Shown one piece after another: positions 8,109 through 16,307 of a stretch of DNA of 64,000 nt. Within the stretch, counting starts at the first letter, position 1. The number at the start of each line of letters is the position of its first letter. Source of the DNA: Methanomicrobiales archaeon HGW-Methanomicrobiales-3 (GTDB taxonomy: Archaea > Halobacteriota > Methanomicrobia > Methanomicrobiales > Methanospirillaceae); contig PGYK01000007.1 in the NCBI GenBank assembly GCA_002839605.1, positions 107,297-171,296 of the forward strand, given 5' to 3'. A program made the position numbers and the translations under genes. The notes below the pieces were generated by a model. That model searched no databases and was not told the origin of the DNA. It worked only from the letters and a program-made list of their open reading frames with translations.

Positions 8109-8151
8109 GAACCTGTCGGTATTTTATAGTTGAATTATTATACCGTAGATT

Positions 8152-8514
8152 ATGCTCGGGAGGCAGGAACGGATGGCGATTCTGCTCCTTCTTGGCGTTG
8201 CTGCGGTAGTCATTGCAGCCCATGGTATGCTGACCGTTCTGGGAAAACAGCCGTTTTCCCAACCCTTTACGAATTCGTCAAATGATGGCGAGCTGGTATT
8301 TTTCACTGGCACCATTGAACAGGCAACGCTTACGAAAAACGGCGGACATGTAACCCTGCGCATCCGGAATATCTCGGTTTTCATCCCGTCACAGGCAGCG
8401 CAGGGATATGCATTCCAGAAAGGCCAGCAGGTTACCCTGTATGGGATTGTTGAGACCTATCGCGGGGAAAAGGAGATTGTGGTAAGTTCCGCCGAAGATA
8501 TCAGGATCGGCTAA
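8152..8514 (+). CDS. membrane-anchored OB-fold protein
   Basis: 120 aa. An N-terminal hydrophobic segment (residues 8-28) is an anchor or signal. Residues 45-118 form alternating beta strands in OB-fold style (FFTGTIEQATLTKNGGHVTLRIRN, then QQVTLYGIVETYRGEKEIVV), like tRNA-type nucleic-acid-binding OB domains. It would face the cell exterior or membrane surface. The function is unknown. The TATA-like tttatagtt about 25 nt upstream implies a short leader. Confidence 0.65.
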   Translation: MLGRQERMAILLLLGVAAVVIAAHGMLTVLGKQPFSQPFTNSSNDGELVFFTGTIEQATLTKNGGHVTLRIRNISVFIPSQAAQGYAFQKGQQVTLYGIVETYRGEKEIVVSSAEDIRIG

Positions 8515-8561
8515 GCACACTCTTGTCCGGCTGCCTGATGAAATTGCCGTTGATGGGCAGA

Positions 8562-9185
8562 TTATGGCTTCCTGCGGGTCTTCGTCATTTGAGCCGGTGG
8601 AATTTCAGGAGATCCCGTTCGCCTCTCCTGTGCCCGTTCTATGGCTGCAAGCGATTTCTGTGCTGTATTCCGCACATCCTCATCCGGGTCCTGGAGGGAT
8701 TTAGTCAATCCGGGAACCGCCCGTTCATCGGCAATATTTCCCAGTGCCCAGGCAGCATTCTTCCGGACAGTCTTTTTTTTGTCGGTTAAGAGTTCAATAA
8801 GCGGAAGGGTAGCACGGGGATCTTTCAGTTTCCCAAGACCCCAGGCCGCACCGACGCGCAACCATTTGTCCGGGGATTTCATCGCGTTGATGAGGGGTTC
8901 CACGCACCGGCTGTCGCCGATCCTGCCAAGGGATTTTGCCGCCAGCCACTGTACATCAACAAAGGGGTCATTGAGGGCTTCGAGCAGCGGTTCAATAGCC
9001 GTGCTGTCCCCTGCGGTTCCCAGAGCCTCGGCGGCTTTCCAGCGGAAAGTGAGGTTGGGGTCTTTAAGAAGCGCGATGTACCCTTTTACCTGTTCTTTCC
9101 TCCGCTCCTCCAAAATGCCGGGGTCTTCCGGTTCCGACTCACGGGATGGCACTCCTTTAGGATCTGACAGTTCTGCATCCCCCAT
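8562..9185 (-). CDS. HEAT-repeat protein (PBS lyase type)
   Basis: About 207 aa from the ATG of MGDAELSD. Longer in-frame starts to 9323 exist but add sequence without family character. Five HEAT/PBS-lyase repeats of about 31 residues run through the protein, each with an A(A/W)xALGxxxD core (WKAAEALGTAGD, WLAAKSLGRIGD, VGAAWGLGKLKD, KNAAWALGNIAD, NTAQKSLAAIE). Such solenoids are scaffolds for protein contacts or chromophore/cofactor handling. No partner is evident beside it. Confidence 0.8.
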   Translation of the reverse strand: MGDAELSDPKGVPSRESEPEDPGILEERRKEQVKGYIALLKDPNLTFRWKAAEALGTAGDSTAIEPLLEALNDPFVDVQWLAAKSLGRIGDSRCVEPLINAMKSPDKWLRVGAAWGLGKLKDPRATLPLIELLTDKKKTVRKNAAWALGNIADERAVPGLTKSLQDPDEDVRNTAQKSLAAIERAQERRTGSPEIPPAQMTKTRRKP

Positions 9186-9340
9186 TCTAATCCTACAGCC
9201 ACCCATTCGTGATACTGAACCATTAACTTTTCCGGTAATCCCACGTCCATCCCTCTGGTTTTGCGAAAAAAATGAACTGGATGAAGAGAATTTCAAAATA
9301 ATGGCTCCTGGAGAAACGTTCATGGATGGTTATTTTTCAG

Positions 9341-9380
9341 AACCGCGATTCGGTTCTGCATTGAAAACCGGATCGCGGTT
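9341..9380. repeat. two-unit palindromic array (AACCG-N5-CGGTT) at 25-bp spacing
   Basis: Units at 9341-9355 (centre cgatt) and 9366-9380 (centre gatcg) start exactly 25 bp apart and have the same arm-5-arm layout as the larger array at 59704-59923. They lie in the 220-bp gene-free space between the HEAT gene and nadC. Confidence 0.75.
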
Positions 9381-9543
9381 GATCCTCAAACATATCCAGA
9401 ATACGCACTGCCGCCTCCCCAGAATGAGTGTCATTACCGCAGAACAAAACGGGAAAATAATTGTTATTGTGCTTTTTACAGTTCGCCTGCGAGCCCTTGC
9501 TTACACACATTTCTCACGTGTAAAAATGGAGTCCGTTTTTTTG

Positions 9544-10380
9544 TTACGGGAACATCTCAAGGGTAACAGAAAAATTCCTTACTGTATGGGTCAGCGATCC
9601 CATACTGATGACGTCTGCCCCGGATGCTGCATACCCGGCAAGGGTTTTTTCATCAATGCCCCCGGAAACCTCGACCGTCACGCGATCGCGCAACCCCGCC
9701 TTTGTTAAACGCAGGAGCGTATCAGCAACCTGTCCCGCCGTCATGTTGTCAAGCATGATAATATCGGTACCTGATTCCGCCGCCAGAACTGCGTCATCCG
9801 CGGATTCGACCTCGACTTCGACTTTCTTGTAGATCGAATACGCCTTAGCCCTGCGGATTGCCTCCGGAATCGGGACAAGCGCGAGATGGTTATCCTTGAT
9901 TAAGAATCCCTCGCTGAGATTAGTACGGTGGGGATCGCCGCCCCCGATAATGACTGCCTTCTTGTCAAGAGCCCCGAATCCGGGGCAGGTCTTCCGGGTA
10001 GCGGCAATCCGGCAGGCAGGTTTTTTTGCGCGAACCAGATCGCCAAGAGCCCGGGTCCGGGTGGCTATCCCGCTCATCCGCCCGATGATGTTGAGAGCAG
10101 TGCGCTCGACAAGGAGTATCCTCTTAGCACTTCCCTCAAGGGTTAAGAGAATCTCGCCCGGCCTGACCGTATCCCCGTCCTTTTTTGCCGGAGTGACCCT
10201 GACCAGAAAATGGGAGAAAAGTGTTGTCGCCTCTGTGAGCCCGGCCACAACTCCTGCTTCCTCCGCACGGATTACGGCACGGGTGTCAACATCCGGGATA
10301 ATAACGTCAGAAGTGAGATCCCCTGCAGGGGCGTCTTCCTCAATGAACCGGAGCAGATATTCAAGGGTGACCATGGGCAT
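9544..10380 (-). CDS. nadC: nicotinate-nucleotide pyrophosphorylase (quinolinate phosphoribosyltransferase)
   Basis: 278 aa, full family length. Signature segments are the N-terminal EEDAPAGDLTSDV, ERTALNIIGRMSGIAT, the active-site ATRKTCPGFGALDK with GGGDPHR, KDNHL, EVEVES and the C-terminal VEVSGGIDEKT. It converts quinolinate and PRPP to nicotinate mononucleotide in de novo NAD synthesis. It lies 9 nt downstream of nadX on the same strand, forming an NAD operon. Confidence 0.93.
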   Translation of the reverse strand: MPMVTLEYLLRFIEEDAPAGDLTSDVIIPDVDTRAVIRAEEAGVVAGLTEATTLFSHFLVRVTPAKKDGDTVRPGEILLTLEGSAKRILLVERTALNIIGRMSGIATRTRALGDLVRAKKPACRIAATRKTCPGFGALDKKAVIIGGGDPHRTNLSEGFLIKDNHLALVPIPEAIRRAKAYSIYKKVEVEVESADDAVLAAESGTDIIMLDNMTAGQVADTLLRLTKAGLRDRVTVEVSGGIDEKTLAGYAASGADVISMGSLTHTVRNFSVTLEMFP

Positions 10381-10389
10381 ATCCCGGGA

Positions 10390-11148
10390 TCAGGTACCAA
10401 CAATGATGGGGTCGCTTAATTTCTCCAGCAGGCAGAGGATTGAGAGCGCTGCAAGGTAACTTGTTGCCGGGTTATCGGGGCTGGTGAAGTTGGTCACCTT
10501 GATATAGGTCTCACCAAAATCGCCCTCAAAGAAGAGCTCGTGTACATTCCGGTCAACCGCCGGATCAACCCAGAGTTCCACATCAGTATCCTGCCCCGCA
10601 GCAAGGCTCATCGCGACCGAGACATTCACATTCTTTGGAAATGCTTTGATGCACTCGTTGGCTTTTCCGGAGAATATCATCTTCCGGGCATCTGCGGTGA
10701 TACCAAGAGACGCCGGGCTCTTCGTTGTCCGGAGGAGCAGTCGGCTGATACGCGAGATTCGGCCGATCTTTAAGTTGTCGAGACCAAAGATGGCTCCGCT
10801 TGGGATGTAGACCTTCCTCTTATGTTCAATGGCTGCTGATCGGACCTGGTGGCGGAAGTCCTTGTCGGTAAGGGCACCAACACTCATAATCACCATATCT
10901 TTTCCTGCCCTGAGGACATCGAGCGTGAACGTCCGGGCAGCGTTGACCGAGGCGGCTTCAACGATGATGTCCACATCCGCGTTTAAGAATGATGCAAAAT
11001 CCTCATACGATTGTGCACCTGCAAGTGCTGCGATCTCCTCTGCCCGTTCAGGCACCTTATCGTAGACAGCCGAGATTGCAAAACCGCTGGCATGGACTGC
11101 AATGATATGGCCGATATTACCACAGCCCAGCAGCCCGATCTTCATCAT
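10390..11148 (-). CDS. nadX: L-aspartate dehydrogenase
   Basis: About 252 aa. It begins MMKIGLLGCGNIG, a Rossmann dinucleotide motif, followed by VYDKVPERAEE (cofactor-selecting region), EAASVNA, the IMSVGALTD segment and SGAIFGLDNLK. It oxidises aspartate to iminoaspartate for quinolinate synthesis, with nadC as the next gene. A nadA is not in the window. The reading frame stays open far upstream over the divergent methylthiotransferase, so the start is set by the Rossmann motif. Confidence 0.9.
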   Translation of the reverse strand: MMKIGLLGCGNIGHIIAVHASGFAISAVYDKVPERAEEIAALAGAQSYEDFASFLNADVDIIVEAASVNAARTFTLDVLRAGKDMVIMSVGALTDKDFRHQVRSAAIEHKRKVYIPSGAIFGLDNLKIGRISRISRLLLRTTKSPASLGITADARKMIFSGKANECIKAFPKNVNVSVAMSLAAGQDTDVELWVDPAVDRNVHELFFEGDFGETYIKVTNFTSPDNPATSYLAALSILCLLEKLSDPIIVGT

Positions 11149-11229
11149 GACTAACAGATTATGGGTACAATCGGTTAATGGTTGTGCTGATGGTGGATAT
11201 GCCAGTAAGGCAATTATTGAATACGTCCA

Positions 11230-12510
11230 ATGAATACAGCAGCAACAGCAATGCAAAACATGCCACTTCAGGATCCCGGCGCCGTGTTCGATCCGTTGTC
11301 CGGGCGGCGGGTCTATATCGAGACCTATGGGTGCCGGTACAATTTCGGGGACACGGCAAAACTCGAAGAGATCCTTAAAAGTCGTGGATCCACCATTGTT
11401 GTATCTGAGCATGAAGCGGATGTCGTAGTGGTCAACACCTGCACGGTGGTCGCCCCAACCGAGCGGAGGATGCTGCGCCGCCTCGCACAACTCAGAAACC
11501 GGCCCCTTTTTGTAACGGGTTGTATGCCCGCAGTTCAGGCAAACGCTATCCGAAGTGTCTGTGATCCCGTATTTATCGACCCTGATGTAATCCAGCAATC
11601 CTACAAACGGGTGAACACGGTTGGAGGTGATGATACGGGAATCGTCCAGGTGGCGCAGGGGTGCATGGGGAAATGTACTTATTGTATTACCCGGCTTGCC
11701 CGGGGCCGGCTGAGGAGTTTTACGGCAGCAGAAATCCACGATCAGGTCAGAGCATTTTCCCGTGCAGGGAGTGTGGAGATCCAGCTCACGGCACAGGATG
11801 TCAGTGCGTGGGGGAGGGATTGCGGGGAATCATTCCCTGAGCTCCTGCGGCGGATTTCTGACATTCCTCCGCCGTCCATGCTCCGGGTCGGGATGATGAA
11901 CCCGGCAACGGTGAGGGTGATTCTCGATGATCTCGTGGATGCATACTCTATTAACCGGATCTTCCGGTTTGTCCACCTGCCGGTACAGTCCGGATCGGAC
12001 GCGGTTCTCGCCCGCATGGGGCGGGAATATTCCGTTGCCGAGTATGAAGAAATCGTACGAACTTTCCGGAGGAAGATGCCGGATGTCACCCTGATGACTG
12101 ACATGATCGTGGGTTTTCCTCATGAGACTGAGGATGAATTCAACGATTCGCTGGCGCTCCTCGATCGTATCCGGCCGAACAAGGTGAATGTCACCCGCTA
12201 TTCAAAGCGCCCGCTCACGCCGCTTGCACAGGAGAAAGATTTCCCGGACTTTGTGAAAAAAGATCGCTCACGCCTGATGAACACTCACGCGGAACGGATC
12301 TATGCAGATATAAATCGTCCGCTTATCGGAACAACCGTCCCCTTCGTCGTTACCGAGATCATCCGCCCGGGATCGGTTATGGGGCGATCTCCTGCCTATG
12401 TCGGGATCGTCATCAACGAAGACCTTCCCGTTGGCTTTGAAGGTCGTGCCCGTCTGGAAAAAGACCGGAAATATTTCTTCATCGGGAAACGCGAACCATC
12501 CCAGACCTGA
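11230..12510 (+). CDS. archaeal MiaB-like tRNA methylthiotransferase (t6A to ms2t6A type)
   Basis: 426 aa with all three domains: N-terminal UPF0004 cluster domain (ETYGCRYN, NTCTVV, TGCMP), radical SAM domain with the CxxxCxxC cluster in GCMGKCTYC (near residues 144-151), and a C-terminal TRAM domain (about 355-425). The archaeal/eukaryotic subgroup (CDKAL1-like) adds methylthio to t6A37 of tRNA. The first ATG is used. Later in-frame Met codons at residues 8 and 11 are possible starts. Confidence 0.9.
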   Translation: MNTAATAMQNMPLQDPGAVFDPLSGRRVYIETYGCRYNFGDTAKLEEILKSRGSTIVVSEHEADVVVVNTCTVVAPTERRMLRRLAQLRNRPLFVTGCMPAVQANAIRSVCDPVFIDPDVIQQSYKRVNTVGGDDTGIVQVAQGCMGKCTYCITRLARGRLRSFTAAEIHDQVRAFSRAGSVEIQLTAQDVSAWGRDCGESFPELLRRISDIPPPSMLRVGMMNPATVRVILDDLVDAYSINRIFRFVHLPVQSGSDAVLARMGREYSVAEYEEIVRTFRRKMPDVTLMTDMIVGFPHETEDEFNDSLALLDRIRPNKVNVTRYSKRPLTPLAQEKDFPDFVKKDRSRLMNTHAERIYADINRPLIGTTVPFVVTEIIRPGSVMGRSPAYVGIVINEDLPVGFEGRARLEKDRKYFFIGKREPSQT

Positions 12511-12598
12511 AACCTGGTATCCGGAACCAAAAAGGAGCGGTTTAATAGGCCCGGGCAGCAACACTTTCTATCTGATTACGCCGGATAAGGTGAATGTT

Positions 12599-13138
12599 AT
12601 GGACGAGATCGAGAAAGGTTTTGAGAAGATAAAAGAGAAGATAGATCAACTTGCCGACCTCCAGGAAAAGGGAAAAACCCTGTCGGAAAAAGTGCAGTCG
12701 AATGATGCAAAACTCCTTGAGAGGATGGCCGACTCTGCAAAACCTGTGGTAAAAACGATCGGTCTGAACCTTCTCATGAAGGGCAAGCAGGACACCAAGG
12801 GCGAGCTGTACCACCCCCAGTATTATCCCCAGAAGATGATCATTCTCGGGAAGACCGATCCTGCACCCTGTCGCCCTGACAATCCCTCCATGCAGGTCAT
12901 TGACCAGTTCTGCGTCCTCTCTGAAGAAGGGGAGTTTTTTGAACTGATGTACAGTTTCGATGGATTCCTTACCGATTCCTATCTCAACCCGGTTACCGCC
13001 CGGCAGGCAATCGACCTGTACGGGTACGATACAATGTTCATGCTCTACCAGGCATTGCATGACTACCTCGAGGGAGAAGAAGAACTCATATCTGCACTTG
13101 AAAAAGTGATCGGGTACGTTTTTGCCCGGAAGAATTAG
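12599..13138 (+). CDS. conserved protein of unknown function with N-terminal coiled coil
   Basis: 179 aa. Residues 1-50 are charged and helical (EIEKGFEKIKEKIDQLADLQEKGKTLSEKV), probably a coiled coil. The rest is a mixed globular domain with YHPQYYPQKMIILGKTDP and a C-terminal helical part. The ATG at 12599 is chosen because aaggtga lies just before it. No family is recognised. It stands alone before a double T-run and tRNA-Ile. Confidence 0.7.
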   Translation: MDEIEKGFEKIKEKIDQLADLQEKGKTLSEKVQSNDAKLLERMADSAKPVVKTIGLNLLMKGKQDTKGELYHPQYYPQKMIILGKTDPAPCRPDNPSMQVIDQFCVLSEEGEFFELMYSFDGFLTDSYLNPVTARQAIDLYGYDTMFMLYQALHDYLEGEEELISALEKVIGYVFARKN

Positions 13139-13150
13139 TCCCGGACGTCC

Positions 13151-13168
13151 TTTTTTTTATCCTTTTTT
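13151..13168 (+). terminator. double T-run terminator
   Basis: Eight Ts, four other bases, then six Ts, 13 nt after the stop of the preceding gene. Confidence 0.55.
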
Positions 13169-13245
13169 GATTAGTCGGGTATGGTAACAGTCAGGATTCT
13201 GACCGGGCTATGGCTCTTTAAAAAACGAAAACGAAAAACGTTTGA

Positions 13246-13319
13246 TGGGCCCGATGTGATTCGAACACATGACCTCCCGGTTATCAGCCGGGCGCACCAC
13301 CGGGCTATGCTACGGGCCC
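13246..13319 (-). tRNA. tRNA-Ile (GAT)
   Basis: Acceptor GGGCCCG pairs with CGGGCCC, anticodon loop CTGATAA, T-loop TTCGAAT. CCA is not encoded. Confidence 0.94.
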
Positions 13320-13457
13320 AAAAGTTTGCCTGAATTTTACCCTAATAACTACTCCATCAGAGTTTTTATAGGTTGTGAATCCCCGCCCCCGCTTCCGGTT
13401 CAATCAGATAGGGATATGTGAGAGAAAAAACACGGTATATGGTAAGGAATTGGGATC

Positions 13458-15227
13458 ATGGAAAGACGGTATCTTTTGGGAAATGAAGCGATCGCCCACG
13501 CCTGTCTTGAGGCGGGCGTTGATTTCGTATGCGGGTATCCGGGAACACCCTCGTCCGAAGTGATCGATACGCTGCGGACGCAGCCTGACCGCTCGTATTA
13601 CCTCGAATGGTCGGTGAACGAGAAGGTGGCGCTCGAGAACGCGCTTGCTGCCGCATGGTGTGGGGTCCGCGCACTCTGTACCATGAAACATGTGGGGCTC
13701 AATGTTGCTGCCGATCCACTGATGACGAGCGCCTATACGGGGGTGACCGGGGGCCTGGTCATCATGAGTGCCGACGATCCGTTCGCCCACAGTTCCCAGA
13801 ATGAACAGGATACCCGGTGTTATGCCCACTTCGCGCGGGTGCCCTGTTTTGACCCCGCCAGCGTGCAGGAAGCGCATGACATGATCCCTAAGGCGTTCGC
13901 CCTCTCCGAGGAGTTCGGGCTCCCTGTTCTCTTCCGGCCCACAACCCGCATCTGCCATTCCAAGGGCGATGTCGAACTGGGCGAAATCGTCAAAAGCTCC
14001 CGCAGGGGGGATTTCCATAAAGATCCGCGGCAGTACGTGGTCATCCCTGCCCATACCCGCATCCTGCACCGGAAACTCAACGAGAAACAGCCTGCACTGA
14101 AGAAACGTCTCGTGGAACTCGGGTTCAACCGGTACGAGATCCGCGGGAAGACTGCAATCATTGCAAGCGGGATTGGCGCTTCGTATGTCGAGGAGCTACT
14201 GCCTGCGGGGATTTCGTTCATGAAGATCGCTGCTTATCCTATCGATGAGGACTGGCTGGCGGAATTTGTGCAGAAGCACGATAAAGTGCTCGTCATCGAG
14301 GAGCTTGCTCCTGAAGTGGAAGAGATTGTCCGGCAGGTTGCCGGAAATGTTCCGGTTTTCGGGAAGAAGAACGGCTATGCCCCGTACGAGGGAGAACTCT
14401 CGCCTTCCGCTGTTGCTGCGATCATGGAGAAGGCGGGGTTCCCCGTCAAAACCCCGCTCTCTGCCAACCCGCCCGTGCCGGATGTCCCCGCCCGCCCCCC
14501 GATTCTCTGCGCCGGATGCCTGCACCGCAGTGCCTTCTACGCCATAAAGAAGGTGTACAAGGATGCTGTCTACCCAAGCGACATCGGGTGTTACACCCTC
14601 GGGCTCCAGCTTGGGGCAGTTGACACGACCATCTGCATGGGCGCGTCGATAACTGTTGCAAGCGGTATCGCCCATTCCGGCGAACCGCGCGATGTGATCT
14701 GCACCATCGGGGACTCCACGTTCCTCCACACCGGTATCCAGGGGCTCCTGAACGCGGTGTATAATGGTGCGAACATGACCGTGGTCATCCTTGACAACCG
14801 CATCACCGCGATGACCGGCCACCAGCCGAACCCGAACACCGGTGCAAACGCCTGCGGTGTTGAAAGTCCGCCCGTCTCTCTGGATGCGATCTGCCGCGCA
14901 TGCGGGGCATCGTTTGTGGAGACGATCGACCCGTATGATGTGACGGGAATGGTCAACCTCCTGCAGGAAGCAAAGAAGCGGAGTGGTGTGAAGGTGATCA
15001 TTGCCAAACAGATGTGCGTGATCATGGCCCGGCGCAGCGGGGTCCGGCGCGGGAAATACCGGGTGGATACTGAGGCCTGCACCGGCTGCGGCACCTGTGT
15101 GCGGTTCGGTTGTCCGGCGATCGAGTTCGTGGATGAGAAGGCCCGGATCAACGAACTCTGCAATGGCTGTGCGGTCTGTGCCGATCTCTGTCCTTTCGGG
15201 GCAATCGTGCGGGAGGGGAAGAAATGA
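13458..15227 (+). CDS. iorA: indolepyruvate:ferredoxin oxidoreductase, alpha subunit
   Basis: 589 aa, normal for IorA. The N-terminal pyruvate-oxidoreductase-like domain includes GYPGTPSSEVID. The TPP-binding site lies in GDSTFLHTGIQGLLNAVYN near residues 416-435. Two C-terminal 4Fe-4S motifs sit at about 540-575 (CTGCGTCVRFGCP and CNGCAVCADLCP). With IorB it oxidatively decarboxylates aryl pyruvates using ferredoxin and CoA, or runs in reverse to make aromatic amino acids from aryl acetates. It overlaps iorB by 4 nt. Confidence 0.95.
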   Translation: MERRYLLGNEAIAHACLEAGVDFVCGYPGTPSSEVIDTLRTQPDRSYYLEWSVNEKVALENALAAAWCGVRALCTMKHVGLNVAADPLMTSAYTGVTGGLVIMSADDPFAHSSQNEQDTRCYAHFARVPCFDPASVQEAHDMIPKAFALSEEFGLPVLFRPTTRICHSKGDVELGEIVKSSRRGDFHKDPRQYVVIPAHTRILHRKLNEKQPALKKRLVELGFNRYEIRGKTAIIASGIGASYVEELLPAGISFMKIAAYPIDEDWLAEFVQKHDKVLVIEELAPEVEEIVRQVAGNVPVFGKKNGYAPYEGELSPSAVAAIMEKAGFPVKTPLSANPPVPDVPARPPILCAGCLHRSAFYAIKKVYKDAVYPSDIGCYTLGLQLGAVDTTICMGASITVASGIAHSGEPRDVICTIGDSTFLHTGIQGLLNAVYNGANMTVVILDNRITAMTGHQPNPNTGANACGVESPPVSLDAICRACGASFVETIDPYDVTGMVNLLQEAKKRSGVKVIIAKQMCVIMARRSGVRRGKYRVDTEACTGCGTCVRFGCPAIEFVDEKARINELCNGCAVCADLCPFGAIVREGKK

Positions 15228-15808
15228 GCGAAAGTTTCGATATCCTGATCGTGGGGATCGGGGGGCAGGGGACGATCCTCGCCTCAAACATCCTTGGCGA
15301 AGCCTGCCTGATCGAGAACCGGCATGTCCGGGGAGCAGAAACCCACGGGATGGCCCAGCGCGGCGGGTCAGTCGAGAGCCATATCCGGGTTGGGGGCGAG
15401 CACGGCCCGCTCATTCCGCCGGGCCAGGCAGACCTCCTCATATCGTTCGACCTTCTCGAAGCGCTCCGGTACTCGCACTACCTGAAGCAGGGTGGGAAGA
15501 TGGTGGTTAACCGTCGCATGGTCCTCCCCACGTCGGTCTTTACGCAGAAAGTTGCACTGCCATCGGAAGAGGCTATCATCGCGGCACTCGGGAAGTATCA
15601 TCTCTGCCTGCTGGATGCCGATACGATGGCAACCGAAGCAGGAAGCCCGCTCTCCCAGAATGTGGTGATGCTGGGAGCAGCTGCCGGTGCCATGCCGCTC
15701 AAACCCGAATCCCTCCTTGAGGCGGTGAAGCGCCTTGTCCCGAAGAAGACGGTGGAGATCAATGCCAGGGCGTTTGAGGCTGGGCGGGCATTCGGCGGGC
15801 AGTGTTGA
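15224..15808 (+). CDS. iorB: indolepyruvate:ferredoxin oxidoreductase, beta subunit
   Basis: 194 aa, the usual IorB size. It carries the gamma-type oxidoreductase domain with VGIGGQGTILASNILGEA, the RGAETHGMAQRGGSVESH motif and LISFDLLEALRY. It forms the IorAB complex with the upstream gene through an ATGA junction. Downstream the base composition drops sharply into an AT-rich island. Confidence 0.95.
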   Translation: MSESFDILIVGIGGQGTILASNILGEACLIENRHVRGAETHGMAQRGGSVESHIRVGGEHGPLIPPGQADLLISFDLLEALRYSHYLKQGGKMVVNRRMVLPTSVFTQKVALPSEEAIIAALGKYHLCLLDADTMATEAGSPLSQNVVMLGAAAGAMPLKPESLLEAVKRLVPKKTVEINARAFEAGRAFGGQC

Positions 15809-15883
15809 TGATACTTATGATTCTTTAATAAAATGCATTTTTCTTTCTCTTTTGATTATCTTTAATTCCCTCAAAAATGTGTT

Positions 15884-15908
15884 ATTTTTAAATTTTGTTC
15901 TTAAAAAT
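15884..15908 (+). terminator. AT hairpin after iorAB
   Basis: ATTTTTAA, nine bases, TTAAAAAT: perfect 8-bp arms in T-rich DNA about 75 nt after iorB. It may end the iorAB transcript. Confidence 0.4.
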
Positions 15909-15931
15909 CGGTTATTTCTTAATCCAAAATC

Positions 15932-15961
15932 TCTCTAATGCAAAATATGACTTATTAGAGA
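15932..15961. repeat. inverted repeat upstream of the island's first gene
   Basis: TCTCTAAT and ATTAGAGA arms separated by 14 bp, about 50 bp before the 77-aa gene. It could be an operator or a stem in the leader. Confidence 0.4.
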
Positions 15962-15982
15962 AAGTTTTATGATTACCTAATG

Positions 15983-16001
15983 CCTATTAATTTTTAATAG
16001 G
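15983..16001. promoter_or_regulatory. inverted repeat at the translation start of the island, probable operator
   Basis: CCTATTAA-TTT-TTAATAGG, perfect 8-bp arms, ending 8 bp before the ATG of the 77-aa gene. The position fits repression at the promoter or start site, as with control proteins of restriction-modification modules. Confidence 0.5.
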
Positions 16002-16008
16002 TAGTCAC

Positions 16009-16242
16009 ATGGTAAAACCAAAAGTCGAAAGCGAAACAAAAAATGCAAAATTTAAACGAATTGCTTCTGCGCGGACTACTCGCATTTTGGAAGATCTTCG
16101 TTTACTTGGAAATTGTGCTAATACGAGCCATTACAGTTACACTGAAAGTGATGCTTTGAAAATTTTTGCTGCTATTGAAAAAGAGATGAAACGAACAAAA
16201 TCTCTGTTTAACAAGCCGAAAACTGAATTTTCACTGGATTGA
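16009..16242 (+). CDS. small helical protein, first gene of the GHKL-ATPase/methyltransferase island
   Basis: 77 aa, basic. Core sequence: ARTTRILEDLRLLGNC, then YSYTESDALKIFAAIEKEM, then KRTKSLF. The two helices with a loop between them suggest a small DNA-binding or adaptor protein, but no classical HTH is clear. The RTxRxLxxLRLLGNC plus YxYTExDxxKIF pattern looks like a conserved small family. It precedes the ATPase gene by 65 bp on the same strand. AT-rich codon use matches the island, not the genome. Function unknown. Confidence 0.7.
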   Translation: MVKPKVESETKNAKFKRIASARTTRILEDLRLLGNCANTSHYSYTESDALKIFAAIEKEMKRTKSLFNKPKTEFSLD

Positions 16243-16307
16243 GCGCTATGTTTGATTATTCAGCTAAGACTCCCGCAATAAATCAGATCAATTAAGTTGG
16301 TGAATAT

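Noticed and set aside
9186..9323. Longer start for the HEAT-repeat protein
   Set aside because: The extra residues are Ser/Phe/Arg-rich with no repeat character and have no better ribosome binding site.
11149..11739. N-terminal extension of nadX making a 449-aa protein
   Set aside because: The frame is open but lies antisense to the methylthiotransferase coding sequence, and the Rossmann start MMKIGLLGCGNIG defines the true N-terminus.
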